Assembly (NCBI RefSeq): GCF_003634965.1
Contig: NZ_RBXP01000013.1
Span: 1 to 64,000, forward strand
Length of the DNA: 64,000 nucleotides
Direction: 5' to 3'
DNA from: Azonexus fungiphilus
GTDB lineage: Bacteria > Pseudomonadota > Gammaproteobacteria > Burkholderiales > Rhodocyclaceae
In this document: piece after piece, positions 41,472 through 49,874 of the stretch
Position numbering within the stretch: position 1 is the first letter of the stretch
Layout of the letters: every line of letters starts with the position of its first letter
Translations under genes and position numbers: made by a program
Notes under the pieces: generated by a model
Database searches by the model: none
What the model saw: the letters and a program-made list of their open reading frames with translations, nothing else
Told to the model about the DNA's origin: nothing

Positions 41472-44333
41472 ATGCCGACGATGACAAGACCGACCAACAC
41501 CCCGACCCGCCCCGGCCGACTGCGCACCCGCCTGAAGCCGCTGGTTTTCCTCACCCACCTGGCGTTGACCGCGACCCTGGCCGCCGCCGTCACGCCGCTC
41601 GCCCACGCCCAGGCCAGCCGCCACTACGACATCCCGGCCGGCCCGCTCGACGCCGCCCTCAACCGCTTCGCGGTGCAATCCGGCGTCGCGCTGGCGATCG
41701 ACGCCGAAAAGCTCAAGGGCCTCAACAGCGAAGGACTCAAGGGCAACTACGCGATCGACGCCGGTTTCACGGCGCTGCTGCGCAACACCGGCTACGGTGT
41801 CGCCCGCACGCCTTCCGGCTACATCCTGGTGGCGCTGCCGAAGAACGTCGACCTGTCAGCTGGCAGTGCTAGCGAAGCACAGCTTGCGCCGGTCATCGTG
41901 GTTGATCAGCGCGAGCCGCTCGGCATGACTGTCATCAGCAGAAAAACCATTGAAGCGATGCCTGCCGGCAACGGAGACATCACCAGCTTGCTGAAGACAG
42001 TCCCGAACATCCAGTTCGACAACAAACAGCAGAGTAGCAAGACCCCGGGCGAAATCGCACCGGCTGACATCAGCATTAATGGTGCCAAGTATTACCAGAA
42101 CGCTTTCATTGTTGACGGTGCAAACTTCAATAACGACATCGATCCTGGCGAACGAACCGAGTCAAGGATCAATTCTCTCTCCGACGTTCCCGGCCAAAGC
42201 CAGGGTTTGGCTCTGGATACCGATCTGCTTGAAAGCATCACCGTATATGACAGCAACGTGCCTGCTGCTTACGGACAATTCAATGGCGGGGTTGTCGAGG
42301 CAAACACACGCAAGCCAAGCAAGGAATTACGCGGAAAGATTTCCTACCAGATGTCCCGCTCCGCTTGGACGAAGTATCACATTGACAAACGGCAGTTGCA
42401 GGAATTCGAGAATTCCTCCTCGCACTTCGACCAACCGGAATTCGAGAAAACGATTTTACGTGCCACAGTGGAAGGACATTTGACTGAAAACTTCGGTCTG
42501 ATGGCAAATATCTCGCAGAAACGCTCGATCATTCCCACGAGTTTCTATTCATCAAACAACGTTACCAGCATGGGATTGCAAAAGCGGGACCAGGAACGTT
42601 CTATCGACAATTACTATCTCAAGGCATTCTGGAAACCGATCAGCCGACTGGATCTGGAAGGCAGCATCACCCATGCTCCGGAACAGAACACCTATTGGCG
42701 AGGCAACGCCGCCAACTCATCCTTTGAAACGCGCAACGGCGGAAAACTGCTTGGTCTGGTTGCCAAATGGGATGGCGACATTCTCAAACTCAATCAGAAT
42801 CTTTCGTACAGCGAACTCGATCAATCTCGTGACTCGGAATTCGACGACTGGTACACCTGGCGAAAATCTTCGACGAAATTCTGGGGCGTTGGAAACAGTG
42901 CGAGCACCAGTAGCCTGGAAGGAGGCTACGGCGACATTGAACAGCAGCAAAAAACCTGGCGCTACAAAGCCACGGGGGACTGGAAAGCTTTCAGCATGCT
43001 CGGCATGCAACACAACATCCAGAGTGGTTTCGAGTTTTCTCACCAGCAGGTCAACTACAAGCGCCTGACCGAAAACAGCACCTACACAACCCCTGTTTCC
43101 ACCGCAACCTGCACCAACAGCAGCGGTGTCGTCGTCGACGCCTGTTCGCTGGGAACCACAGTCAACGGATGGCCAGGTCAGCTCCTGACGCGACGCACCC
43201 GCTTTGCCATCGGGGAATTCGATTTTAACGTCACCCAATGGGGTGCATGGTTGCAGGACGACCTGGAAATCGGTCGCCTTTCCTTGCGTCCCGGAGTGCG
43301 GGTCGACGGTGACGATTACACCAAAACAACCACTGTCGCCCCGAGATTGGCCATCAAGTACGACTTGTTCGCCGACAGCACGACTATCCTGAATGCCGGC
43401 GTCAATCGCTACTATGGTCGCAACATCACCGGTTTACGGCTACGTGAAGGACGCAACCGACTGCGTTACAACAGCGAACAGCGGAACACGGTTGATAGTG
43501 CATGGACGGTAGGCACAAGGGCCGCGGACAACATGAAGTTCAATGAACTCGACGTCCCTTACGACGACGAACTGATGGCCGGTATAGAACAGCAGTGGTT
43601 GGGATTCAACTACCGCCTGAAGTATGTGCACCGCCAAGGCAAAGATCAGATCATCCAGGCCAAAGGTAGCAGCATCGGGCAACCTTCGACCGACCCTTCA
43701 AATCTTTCGAGCAGCTACACAACCTACACAAACGGCGGCAAGAGTGAGACTGACATCATTTCTCTGACCGTAACCCCAATTGAAGAATTCAGCTGGCTTG
43801 GCACCAGAACCACGGGACAGCTAGCGCTGGACTGGTGGCAAAGCAAAAGCAACGCACCGGACTACATCGATAGCGACACCGATGACTACGTGACCAACCC
43901 TTATATCCAATACAAGGGGAGTGTGATCCGCTATACCGACCGACCGGCGGAAAATTTCAACCGGCCGTGGACCCTGCGTCTAAGCACCGTTACCAGAGTT
44001 CCGCAGTGGCATCTGACCTGGTCGAATTTCCTGCGCTATCGCGCTGCATACAAGGCAGTTGGTCAAGTTGCATCGGCCAACACCTCGGGGGTCTTCCATA
44101 ACGGGGTACAAATTGCCGTCTGGGAAGAACGCAAATACAAGCCAGCTCTGACCTGGGATCTACGACTTGGCTGGGAATACCCGATCACGCGTGATCAAGC
44201 TTTCTTCGTCAATCTGGACGTGTTCAACGTTCTCAACAAGGCTTCTGTTGCCCAAAGCAGCGTCAGCAGCAGCACCATTCCCACCTACGAAATCGGCCGC
44301 CAGTTCTGGGTCGAACTCGGTTACCGCTTCTAA
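41472..44333 (+). CDS. FecA-type TonB-dependent transducer, mosaic gene
   Basis: 953 residues, large for a TBDT. Signal peptide (LALTATLAAAVTPLAHA), an STN signalling domain (about residues 55-110, from HYDIPAGPLDAALNRF), then plug and barrel ending in Phe. The STN domain matches the FecI/FecR genes upstream. From about 41,860 to 44,270 codon usage changes: TTA (42327, 42456, 43434), TTG, ATT, AAT and AGT codons appear that neighbouring genes avoid, while both ends are host-like. The plug and barrel appear to have been replaced by horizontal exchange. ATG 41481 is an alternative start. A cytochrome peroxidase and an M16 protease follow. Confidence 0.88.
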   Translation: MPTMTRPTNTPTRPGRLRTRLKPLVFLTHLALTATLAAAVTPLAHAQASRHYDIPAGPLDAALNRFAVQSGVALAIDAEKLKGLNSEGLKGNYAIDAGFTALLRNTGYGVARTPSGYILVALPKNVDLSAGSASEAQLAPVIVVDQREPLGMTVISRKTIEAMPAGNGDITSLLKTVPNIQFDNKQQSSKTPGEIAPADISINGAKYYQNAFIVDGANFNNDIDPGERTESRINSLSDVPGQSQGLALDTDLLESITVYDSNVPAAYGQFNGGVVEANTRKPSKELRGKISYQMSRSAWTKYHIDKRQLQEFENSSSHFDQPEFEKTILRATVEGHLTENFGLMANISQKRSIIPTSFYSSNNVTSMGLQKRDQERSIDNYYLKAFWKPISRLDLEGSITHAPEQNTYWRGNAANSSFETRNGGKLLGLVAKWDGDILKLNQNLSYSELDQSRDSEFDDWYTWRKSSTKFWGVGNSASTSSLEGGYGDIEQQQKTWRYKATGDWKAFSMLGMQHNIQSGFEFSHQQVNYKRLTENSTYTTPVSTATCTNSSGVVVDACSLGTTVNGWPGQLLTRRTRFAIGEFDFNVTQWGAWLQDDLEIGRLSLRPGVRVDGDDYTKTTTVAPRLAIKYDLFADSTTILNAGVNRYYGRNITGLRLREGRNRLRYNSEQRNTVDSAWTVGTRAADNMKFNELDVPYDDELMAGIEQQWLGFNYRLKYVHRQGKDQIIQAKGSSIGQPSTDPSNLSSSYTTYTNGGKSETDIISLTVTPIEEFSWLGTRTTGQLALDWWQSKSNAPDYIDSDTDDYVTNPYIQYKGSVIRYTDRPAENFNRPWTLRLSTVTRVPQWHLTWSNFLRYRAAYKAVGQVASANTSGVFHNGVQIAVWEERKYKPALTWDLRLGWEYPITRDQAFFVNLDVFNVLNKASVAQSSVSSSTIPTYEIGRQFWVELGYRF

Positions 44334-44344
44334 ATATGGAAACC

Positions 44345-44373
44345 GGGGTGCCGGCCGCAAGCGCCGGCACCCC
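44345..44373 (+). terminator. strong hairpin between the FecA gene and the dihaem peroxidase gene
   Basis: A perfect 11-bp GC stem (44345-44355 with 44363-44373) with a 7-base loop, ten bases after the receptor stop. No U-tract follows, so it probably acts as an mRNA end or processing site that lowers downstream expression. Confidence 0.45.
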
Positions 44374-44388
44374 CCGCTCCCTGACACC

Positions 44389-45477
44389 ATGAAAAAAATC
44401 CTCCCCCTGATCTTCCTCGGCCTGCCGTTCCTCGCCTCGGCGGCCAGCGATTGCCGGCAGCCACTCGACGGTCGTGACCCGGCCTGCCTGCGCCAGGCCT
44501 ACGCGCGGCCGCTGGCCGAATGGCCGGCGCCGCAGGTCGAGGGCCAGGTCGCCTGGCGGGAGATGGCGGCGGCGCAAGCGCCCGATCTGCCATCGACGCT
44601 GCCCTATCCGATGCTCAAGCTCGGCATCCGGCTTTTCTTCGACCCGGCGCTCTCGGCTTCGGGCAAGATCGCCTGCGCCTCCTGCCATCGCCCGCAGCAC
44701 GCCTACGCCGATACGCTGGCGGTGACGCCCGGCCACGAAGGTCGCCTGGGGCGGCGCAATGCGCCGGCGCTGGTCGGCGTCGCCGGAGCCAGCAGCCTGT
44801 TCTGGGACGGCCGCGCACCGACGCTGGAACACCAGGCCCTCGGCCCGATCGCCGACCCGGCCGAGATGGCGATGGAACTCAAGGAACTGCCGGCCAAGCT
44901 GGCGGCGATCCCCGGTTACGCCGAGGAATTCGCCGCTGCCTGGGGCGACGGCGCGGTGACGCTGGCACGCATCCAGGGCGCGCTCGCCGCCTACCAGCGC
45001 ACGCTGGCGCCGGAGCGCACCGCCTTCGACGCCTTTCTGGAAGGCAACAACAAGGCGCTCGACGACAAGCAACTGCTCGGCCTCCACCTGTTCCGCACCA
45101 AGGCCCGCTGCATGACCTGCCACAACGGCCCGGCGCTGAACGACAACGACTTCCACAACCTCGGCCTGACCTATTTCGGGCGCAAGTACGAGGATCTCGG
45201 CCGCTACAAGGTCACCGGCAAGAACGAGGACGTCGGCAAGTTCCGCACGCCGACGCTGCGCAACGTCTCGCGCAGCGGCCCGTGGATGCACAACGGCCTG
45301 TTCGGCTCGCTGCGCGGCATCGTCAACATGTACAACGCCGGCATGTTCCACCCCAAGCCAGCCAACGCCGCACAGGCCAAGGACCCGCGCTTCCCGGTCA
45401 CGTCGCCGCTGGTCAAGCCGCTCAAGCTCGACGAACGCGAGCTGCAGGCGCTCGAAGCCTTCCTGAAGACGCTGTGA
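44389..45477 (+). CDS. MauG/CcpA-like dihaem cytochrome c peroxidase
   Basis: 362 residues with signal peptide (LPLIFLGLPFLASA) and two haem c motifs, CASCH near residue 94 and CMTCH near residue 241, plus the FRTPTLRNVSRSGPWMHNG segment of dihaem peroxidases with its distal-ligand Met/His region. Family members reduce hydrogen peroxide or oxidise protein side chains in the periplasm. It overlaps the M16 protease gene (TGATG), so the two are probably coupled; it may oxidise, or protect against, a haem or iron released during protein processing. Confidence 0.88.
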   Translation: MKKILPLIFLGLPFLASAASDCRQPLDGRDPACLRQAYARPLAEWPAPQVEGQVAWREMAAAQAPDLPSTLPYPMLKLGIRLFFDPALSASGKIACASCHRPQHAYADTLAVTPGHEGRLGRRNAPALVGVAGASSLFWDGRAPTLEHQALGPIADPAEMAMELKELPAKLAAIPGYAEEFAAAWGDGAVTLARIQGALAAYQRTLAPERTAFDAFLEGNNKALDDKQLLGLHLFRTKARCMTCHNGPALNDNDFHNLGLTYFGRKYEDLGRYKVTGKNEDVGKFRTPTLRNVSRSGPWMHNGLFGSLRGIVNMYNAGMFHPKPANAAQAKDPRFPVTSPLVKPLKLDERELQALEAFLKTL

Positions 45478-48209
45478 TGCGCCGCCTGTTCCTCTTCGCG
45501 GCGGCCCTCGCCGCGCTGCCGGCGCTGGCCGCGGGCACGCCCTGGCAGCCCGAGGCGAGCGCCGGCGGTTTTTCGTCGTACCGGCTGGACAACGGCTTTC
45601 GCCTGATCCTGGCGCCCTTCCCCGACGCCGCGACGGCGCGCGTCGAACTGCTGGTCAAGACCGGCAGCAAACACGAAGGCTACGGCGAGACCGGCATGGC
45701 TCACCTGCTCGAGCACATGCTGTTCAAGGGCGCCGGCCGCCACCGCGACCTCAAGCAGGCACTGACGGCCCTGGGCGCGACCTGGAACGGCACGACCAAC
45801 ACCGATCGCACCAATTACTTCGAGACCGTGCGCGCCGACCCCGACAAGGTCGACGCGGCGATCCGCATCGAGGCCGACCGCTTCCTGCGACCGACCTTCA
45901 GCGCCGCCGATCTGGCCAGCGAGATGACCGTCGTGCGCAACGAACTCGAACGCAACGACAACAACCCGGGCAGCCTGGTCGCCCGCGCACTGCAGCGCCA
46001 GAGTTTCTTCTGGCATGGCTACGGGCGGCCGACCATCGGCGCCCGCAGCGACATCGAGAACGCCCCCTTCGCCGCGCTGCAGGCTTTCCATCGCCGCCAT
46101 TACCGGCCGGACAACGCGGTCCTGATCGTCACCGGCAAGTTCGACGCGCCGCGCGTCCTCGACCTGGTCGGTCAACTGTTCGCGCCGGCCAAAAACCCGC
46201 CCGGCCCGCCGCCGGCCACATGGACCCGCGAAGACGGCGAACGCCTGCGCCAGCGCGCCGAAATCCACCGCGAAAGCGGCAGCACCGTCGCCGCCGCGGC
46301 CTGGCTGCTGCCTGGCGCCAGCGACCGCCAGACGCTGGCCGTCGACCTGGCGCTGCCGGCGCTGTGTGCCGACAGCTGGGGCAGCCTGCGGCGGACGCTG
46401 GTCGACGAGAAACGCCTGGCCCTCGGCGTCTCCTGCGCCATCCAGGACCGCCCCGAATACTCGCTGCTGATCGCCAACGCCAGCCACGGCCAGGACGCCG
46501 ACGCGGCGACGCTGGCCGCCGCCTTGCGCACGGCGGTCGACCAGTTCGCCCGCGACGGCATCGACGCCGCCCAGCTCAAGCGGGTACGCAACAGCCGCCA
46601 GCGCCAGTTCGAGCGCGCCCGGCTTTCCCCCGAGACCACCGCCAACGCCCTCTCGGCGGCCGAAGTCGCCGGCGACTGGCGGCTGTTCTTCGTCGAGCGC
46701 GACATCGTCGCCGCGTTGACGCTGGATGAAATCAACGCCGCGCTGCGCCACTGGATCGCCGGTGTTGCCCCGGCCGAAGTCCTGCTCCACCACGGAGCGC
46801 CGCCGCGCACGCCGGCACCGCCGCCGGCAGTACCCGGACGGACGCTGGTCGAGGCCCACGGCCAGCGCGACTGGCCGCTGCCGACGCTGGCCATCGACCC
46901 GCTACCGGCGTCGCCGGCCGAGCTCGCTGCCGCCACCGTCGTCGTCCCGCTGGCCGACCCGTCGGCCAAAGCCGCGCTGATTTCGCGGCGGACCCAGGAT
47001 GGCCGGGCACGGCTGCTGATCGCCAACGATTTCGGCGACGGCGAATCGCTGCGCGGTCGCCAGGCTGCCTGCCGGATCGCCGGCAGCCTGCTCGGCGAAG
47101 GCGGCGCCGGCATCGCCCGCAGCGAACTCGGGCGTCAGCTTGCCACGCTGCAGGCGCAGGCCAGCCAGAGCCTCGGCCGGATCAGCCTGAGCGCGCCGCC
47201 GGCCAAGCTGGCCCAGGCGCTCGACTTGCTGCTCGCGGTGCGCCGCCAGCCGGCGCTGCCGGAAGCCGCCTTCGAACGCATCCGGGCGCTGGAGATCGCC
47301 AGCCTCGAAGCCAGCCTGAAACACCCGGGCCAGCTGGCAGCGCAGCAGGCCATGCTGCGCTTCGACAACTATCCACCCGAACACCCCGGCCGGCCGCGCC
47401 CGGTGGCCGAGCAACTGGCCGAACTACGCGCCCTCGGGCTCGACGACGTGCGTCGCTGCATCGCCGATTTCGGCGGCCGTTCGCAATTGCGCATCGCCGC
47501 CGTCGGCGACCTCGACGAAGCCGCGGTCGAGGGCATCTGGCAGCGCTTGCAAAGCTTGCCGCCCGCCCCCCTGCCCTACGCCCGGATCGCCCAGCCGACA
47601 GCGCCGGCGCAGGTGGACAGCGAGGCCATCGTGGTCGCGCTGGGGCCTTTCCCGAACGCCGAGGTGGTCGGCCTGAGCCTGCTGCCGCTGCGCGACGACG
47701 ACGACGATTACCTGCCCCTGGCGCTCGCCGTCCGCCTGCTCGGCGGCGACGCCAGCAGCCGCCTGCGCGTACGTGTGCGCGAGCAGGAAGGCCTGGCCTA
47801 CAGCGTCAATGCTGCCCTCGCGGCCACTCCCTTTGACGCCCGCGCCCGCCTGACAATCACCGCCAGCGTCGCCAGCGACCAGGCCGAGCGCGCCCGCGAG
47901 ATCCTCCGCGCAGAACTGGCGCGGGCGCTCGTCGGCGGCTTCGACGCAACGGAAGTCGCCGCCGGCATCGCCCGCTGGCAGGAAGACCGGCGCCGCGCGG
48001 TGCAGGCCGAAACCACCTACGCCGAACGCCTGGCGGCAATGCTGCAGACCGGCCGCGACGCGGCCTGGGACGCCGCCCGCGACGCGCGCCTGGCGACGCT
48101 CACCGCGGCCGAGGTCAATGCCGCGCTGCGTCGCCATCTCGGCCGGGCACCGCTGGTCTGGGCGATCGGCAAGGGGCAGCAGGGAGGCGTGGAAAATCCG
48201 CAACATTGA
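45477..48209 (+). CDS. periplasmic M16 zinc metallopeptidase (PqqL/FusC-like)
   Basis: 910 residues with signal peptide (LFLFAAALAALPALA). The inverted zinc motif HLLEH is at about residues 77-81, followed by MTVVRNELERN with the third zinc-ligand Glu; a second M16 half without the motif makes up the C-terminus, as in full-length pseudodimeric members. FusC of Pectobacterium and PqqL of E. coli belong here, and FusC cleaves imported ferredoxin after entry through a TBDT. The position right after a FecA-type receptor supports an iron-protein piracy role; this is inference. Confidence 0.87.
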   Translation: MRRLFLFAAALAALPALAAGTPWQPEASAGGFSSYRLDNGFRLILAPFPDAATARVELLVKTGSKHEGYGETGMAHLLEHMLFKGAGRHRDLKQALTALGATWNGTTNTDRTNYFETVRADPDKVDAAIRIEADRFLRPTFSAADLASEMTVVRNELERNDNNPGSLVARALQRQSFFWHGYGRPTIGARSDIENAPFAALQAFHRRHYRPDNAVLIVTGKFDAPRVLDLVGQLFAPAKNPPGPPPATWTREDGERLRQRAEIHRESGSTVAAAAWLLPGASDRQTLAVDLALPALCADSWGSLRRTLVDEKRLALGVSCAIQDRPEYSLLIANASHGQDADAATLAAALRTAVDQFARDGIDAAQLKRVRNSRQRQFERARLSPETTANALSAAEVAGDWRLFFVERDIVAALTLDEINAALRHWIAGVAPAEVLLHHGAPPRTPAPPPAVPGRTLVEAHGQRDWPLPTLAIDPLPASPAELAAATVVVPLADPSAKAALISRRTQDGRARLLIANDFGDGESLRGRQAACRIAGSLLGEGGAGIARSELGRQLATLQAQASQSLGRISLSAPPAKLAQALDLLLAVRRQPALPEAAFERIRALEIASLEASLKHPGQLAAQQAMLRFDNYPPEHPGRPRPVAEQLAELRALGLDDVRRCIADFGGRSQLRIAAVGDLDEAAVEGIWQRLQSLPPAPLPYARIAQPTAPAQVDSEAIVVALGPFPNAEVVGLSLLPLRDDDDDYLPLALAVRLLGGDASSRLRVRVREQEGLAYSVNAALAATPFDARARLTITASVASDQAERAREILRAELARALVGGFDATEVAAGIARWQEDRRRAVQAETTYAERLAAMLQTGRDAAWDAARDARLATLTAAEVNAALRRHLGRAPLVWAIGKGQQGGVENPQH

Positions 48210-48221
48210 CGGTCGACCGTC
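48208..48221. repeat. 14-bp GGTCGACC palindrome at the M16 gene stop
   Basis: GACGGTCGACCGTC overlaps the TGA stop (48207-48209) of the M16 gene. It has the same 14-base core as the chaN palindrome but without long flanking arms. Confidence 0.7.
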
Positions 48222-48242
48222 GAAAACAAGCAAAAACGGCGA

Positions 48243-48322
48243 TTGACGAAGCCGGCGCCAATCTGGAAAATAAGAACCATTATTGATTAGCAAGCCAAAT
48301 CGCCACCCGCGATCCAGCCAGC
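48243..48322 (+). promoter_or_regulatory. Fur-like operator and tandem CCAGCC leader 7
   Basis: TTGACG (48243-48248) is followed by the Fur-like AAAATAAGAACCATTATTGA (48267-48286), then TAGCAAGCC (48288-48296) and CCAGCCAGC (48314-48322). The leader ends in CCCCGGAG before the GTG of the second ECF sigma gene. Confidence 0.6.
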
Positions 48323-48347
48323 GCCCCCGTTTCCCCGGAGTTCCCCC

Positions 48348-48854
48348 GTGGCCCTGGCTGCCCCTTCCGATCCGCTGCACACGCTCTACAGCGAGCACCA
48401 CGGCTGGCTGCACGGCTGGTTGCGGCGCAAGCTCGGCTGCCGGGAAGACGCCGCCGACCTGGCCCAGGACACCTTCCTCCGCCTGCTCGCCCGGCCGCCG
48501 GCCGAACTCGAGCTGCGCGAGCCGCGCGCCTTCCTGACCACGATCGCCCACGGCCTGATGGTCAATCACGTCCGCCGCCGCGATCTCGAGCGCGCCTACC
48601 TCGCGGCGCTGGCCGCCCAGCCGGCGGCAACCGCCCCATCCCCGGAAGAGCGGGCCTTGATCCTGGACAGCCTGCTCGCCATCGACGCCCTGCTCGACGG
48701 CCTGCCGACCAAGGCCCGCCAGGCTTTCCTGATGTCCCAGCTGGAAGGCCTCAAGTACGCCGAGATCGCCGAACGGCTGGGCGTCTCGCTGAGCATGGTG
48801 AAGAAATACATGCTCCAGGCGATGACCCACTGCATGGGCATCGCGGAAGCATGA
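48348..48854 (+). CDS. FecI-type ECF sigma factor 2
   Basis: 168 residues from GTG 48348 (CGGAG nearby). Region 2 LAQDTFLRLLARPP and region 4 LEGLKYAEIAERLGVSLSMVKKYM are present. HHGWLHGWLRRKLGC near the start is identical to ECF factor 1, and the DNA there differs at only a few bases, pointing to recent duplication or gene conversion. It overlaps the FecR gene (ATGA). Confidence 0.87.
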   Translation: MALAAPSDPLHTLYSEHHGWLHGWLRRKLGCREDAADLAQDTFLRLLARPPAELELREPRAFLTTIAHGLMVNHVRRRDLERAYLAALAAQPAATAPSPEERALILDSLLAIDALLDGLPTKARQAFLMSQLEGLKYAEIAERLGVSLSMVKKYMLQAMTHCMGIAEA

Positions 48855-49792
48855 ACACACCGCCCGACCGGCGCACGCTGGCCCAGGCCGCCGAGTGGTT
48901 CGTCCTGCTCGCTTCCGGCGAAGCCAGCGACGAGGATCGCTGCCGCTGGCACGGCTGGCTCAACGCCCATCCCAGTCATCGCCTGGCCTGGCAGCGCGCC
49001 GAAGCCAGCGTCGCCCGCCTCTCCGGCCTGCCCGCCGCCCAGGCGCAGGCGGCCGCCCAGGCCCTGCGCCAGCCGCCGGCACGACGCCGCTTCGTCGGCC
49101 AGCTGGCCGCCCTGCTCACCCTGGGCGGCGCCGGCTGGCTCGGCTATCGCCACAGCGACCATTCGGCCGACCTGCGCACCGCGGTCGGCGAGCAGCGCGA
49201 AACCCGGCTGGCCGACGGCAGCCGCCTGCAGCTCGACACCGATTCCACGGTCGACCTCGATTTTTCGGCAAAAACGCGGCTGATCCGGCTGCGCCGCGGC
49301 CAGATCCTGATCGAAACCGCCACCGACAAGCTCGCCCGGCCGTTCATCGTCGAAACCGCCGAAGGCCGCATCCGCGCGCTCGGCACCCGCTTCACCGTCG
49401 AGCAGCTGGCCGGCCAGACCCGCGTCGCCGTGCTCGACCAGCGCGTCGCCATCCACGCCGCCGCCAGCAGCGATGCGCCGATCCTCGGCGCCGGCGAGGC
49501 CGCCCGTTTCGACCGCGACGGCATCCGCCTGCGGCAGACGGTCGACGACATCGACCGCAGCTGGCACCGCGGCCTGCTCGTCGCCAACGCCATGCGCCTG
49601 GCCGAGTTCACCGCCCGTCTCGGGCGCTACCGGACGACGCCGCTGCATTGCGCCGACGACATCGCCGAGCTGCGCATCTCCGGCGTCTTCCCGCTCGCCG
49701 ACGACGAGCGCGCCCTGGCGACGCTGACCGGCGCCCTGCCGGTGACGCTGGTGCGCGGCGCCGACGGCGACCGGCTGCAGGCGCGCAAATAA
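48851..49792 (+). CDS. FecR-type anti-sigma / signal-transfer protein 2
   Basis: 313 residues: AAEWFVLLASGEASDEDRCR N-terminal region, a short membrane helix (FVGQLAALLTLGGAGWLGY) and the periplasmic FecR domain (ADGSRLQLDTDSTVDLDFSA; IRALGTRFTVEQ), then an STN-like C-terminus. It works with the sigma factor 2 and the following FecA-type receptor. Confidence 0.87.
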   Translation: MNTPPDRRTLAQAAEWFVLLASGEASDEDRCRWHGWLNAHPSHRLAWQRAEASVARLSGLPAAQAQAAAQALRQPPARRRFVGQLAALLTLGGAGWLGYRHSDHSADLRTAVGEQRETRLADGSRLQLDTDSTVDLDFSAKTRLIRLRRGQILIETATDKLARPFIVETAEGRIRALGTRFTVEQLAGQTRVAVLDQRVAIHAAASSDAPILGAGEAARFDRDGIRLRQTVDDIDRSWHRGLLVANAMRLAEFTARLGRYRTTPLHCADDIAELRISGVFPLADDERALATLTGALPVTLVRGADGDRLQARK

Positions 49793-49814
49793 TCGCCGGG
49801 GCGCTGTACTTTTT

Positions 49815-49843
49815 TCGATCTCGCTTGGCAATGCGGGTGAAAG
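49815..49843 (+). promoter_or_regulatory. candidate ECF-sigma promoter of the second FecA gene
   Basis: Gap-free match to 41354-41382: CGATCTCG, G, CAAT, C and TGAAAG at identical spacing. It lies 22 bases after the FecR stop and 31 bases before the receptor ATG. No Fur-like box and no CCAGCC pair are seen in this leader. Confidence 0.5.
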
Positions 49844-49874
49844 CACATCAACACCCTGCCAAGGAAAACCCACC

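Noticed and set aside
44520-48209. Apparent 1229-residue fusion including the M16 protease
   Set aside because: Only an upstream extension of the M16 frame through the out-of-frame peroxidase gene. The ATG at 45477 with overlapping TGATG and a signal peptide is the true start.
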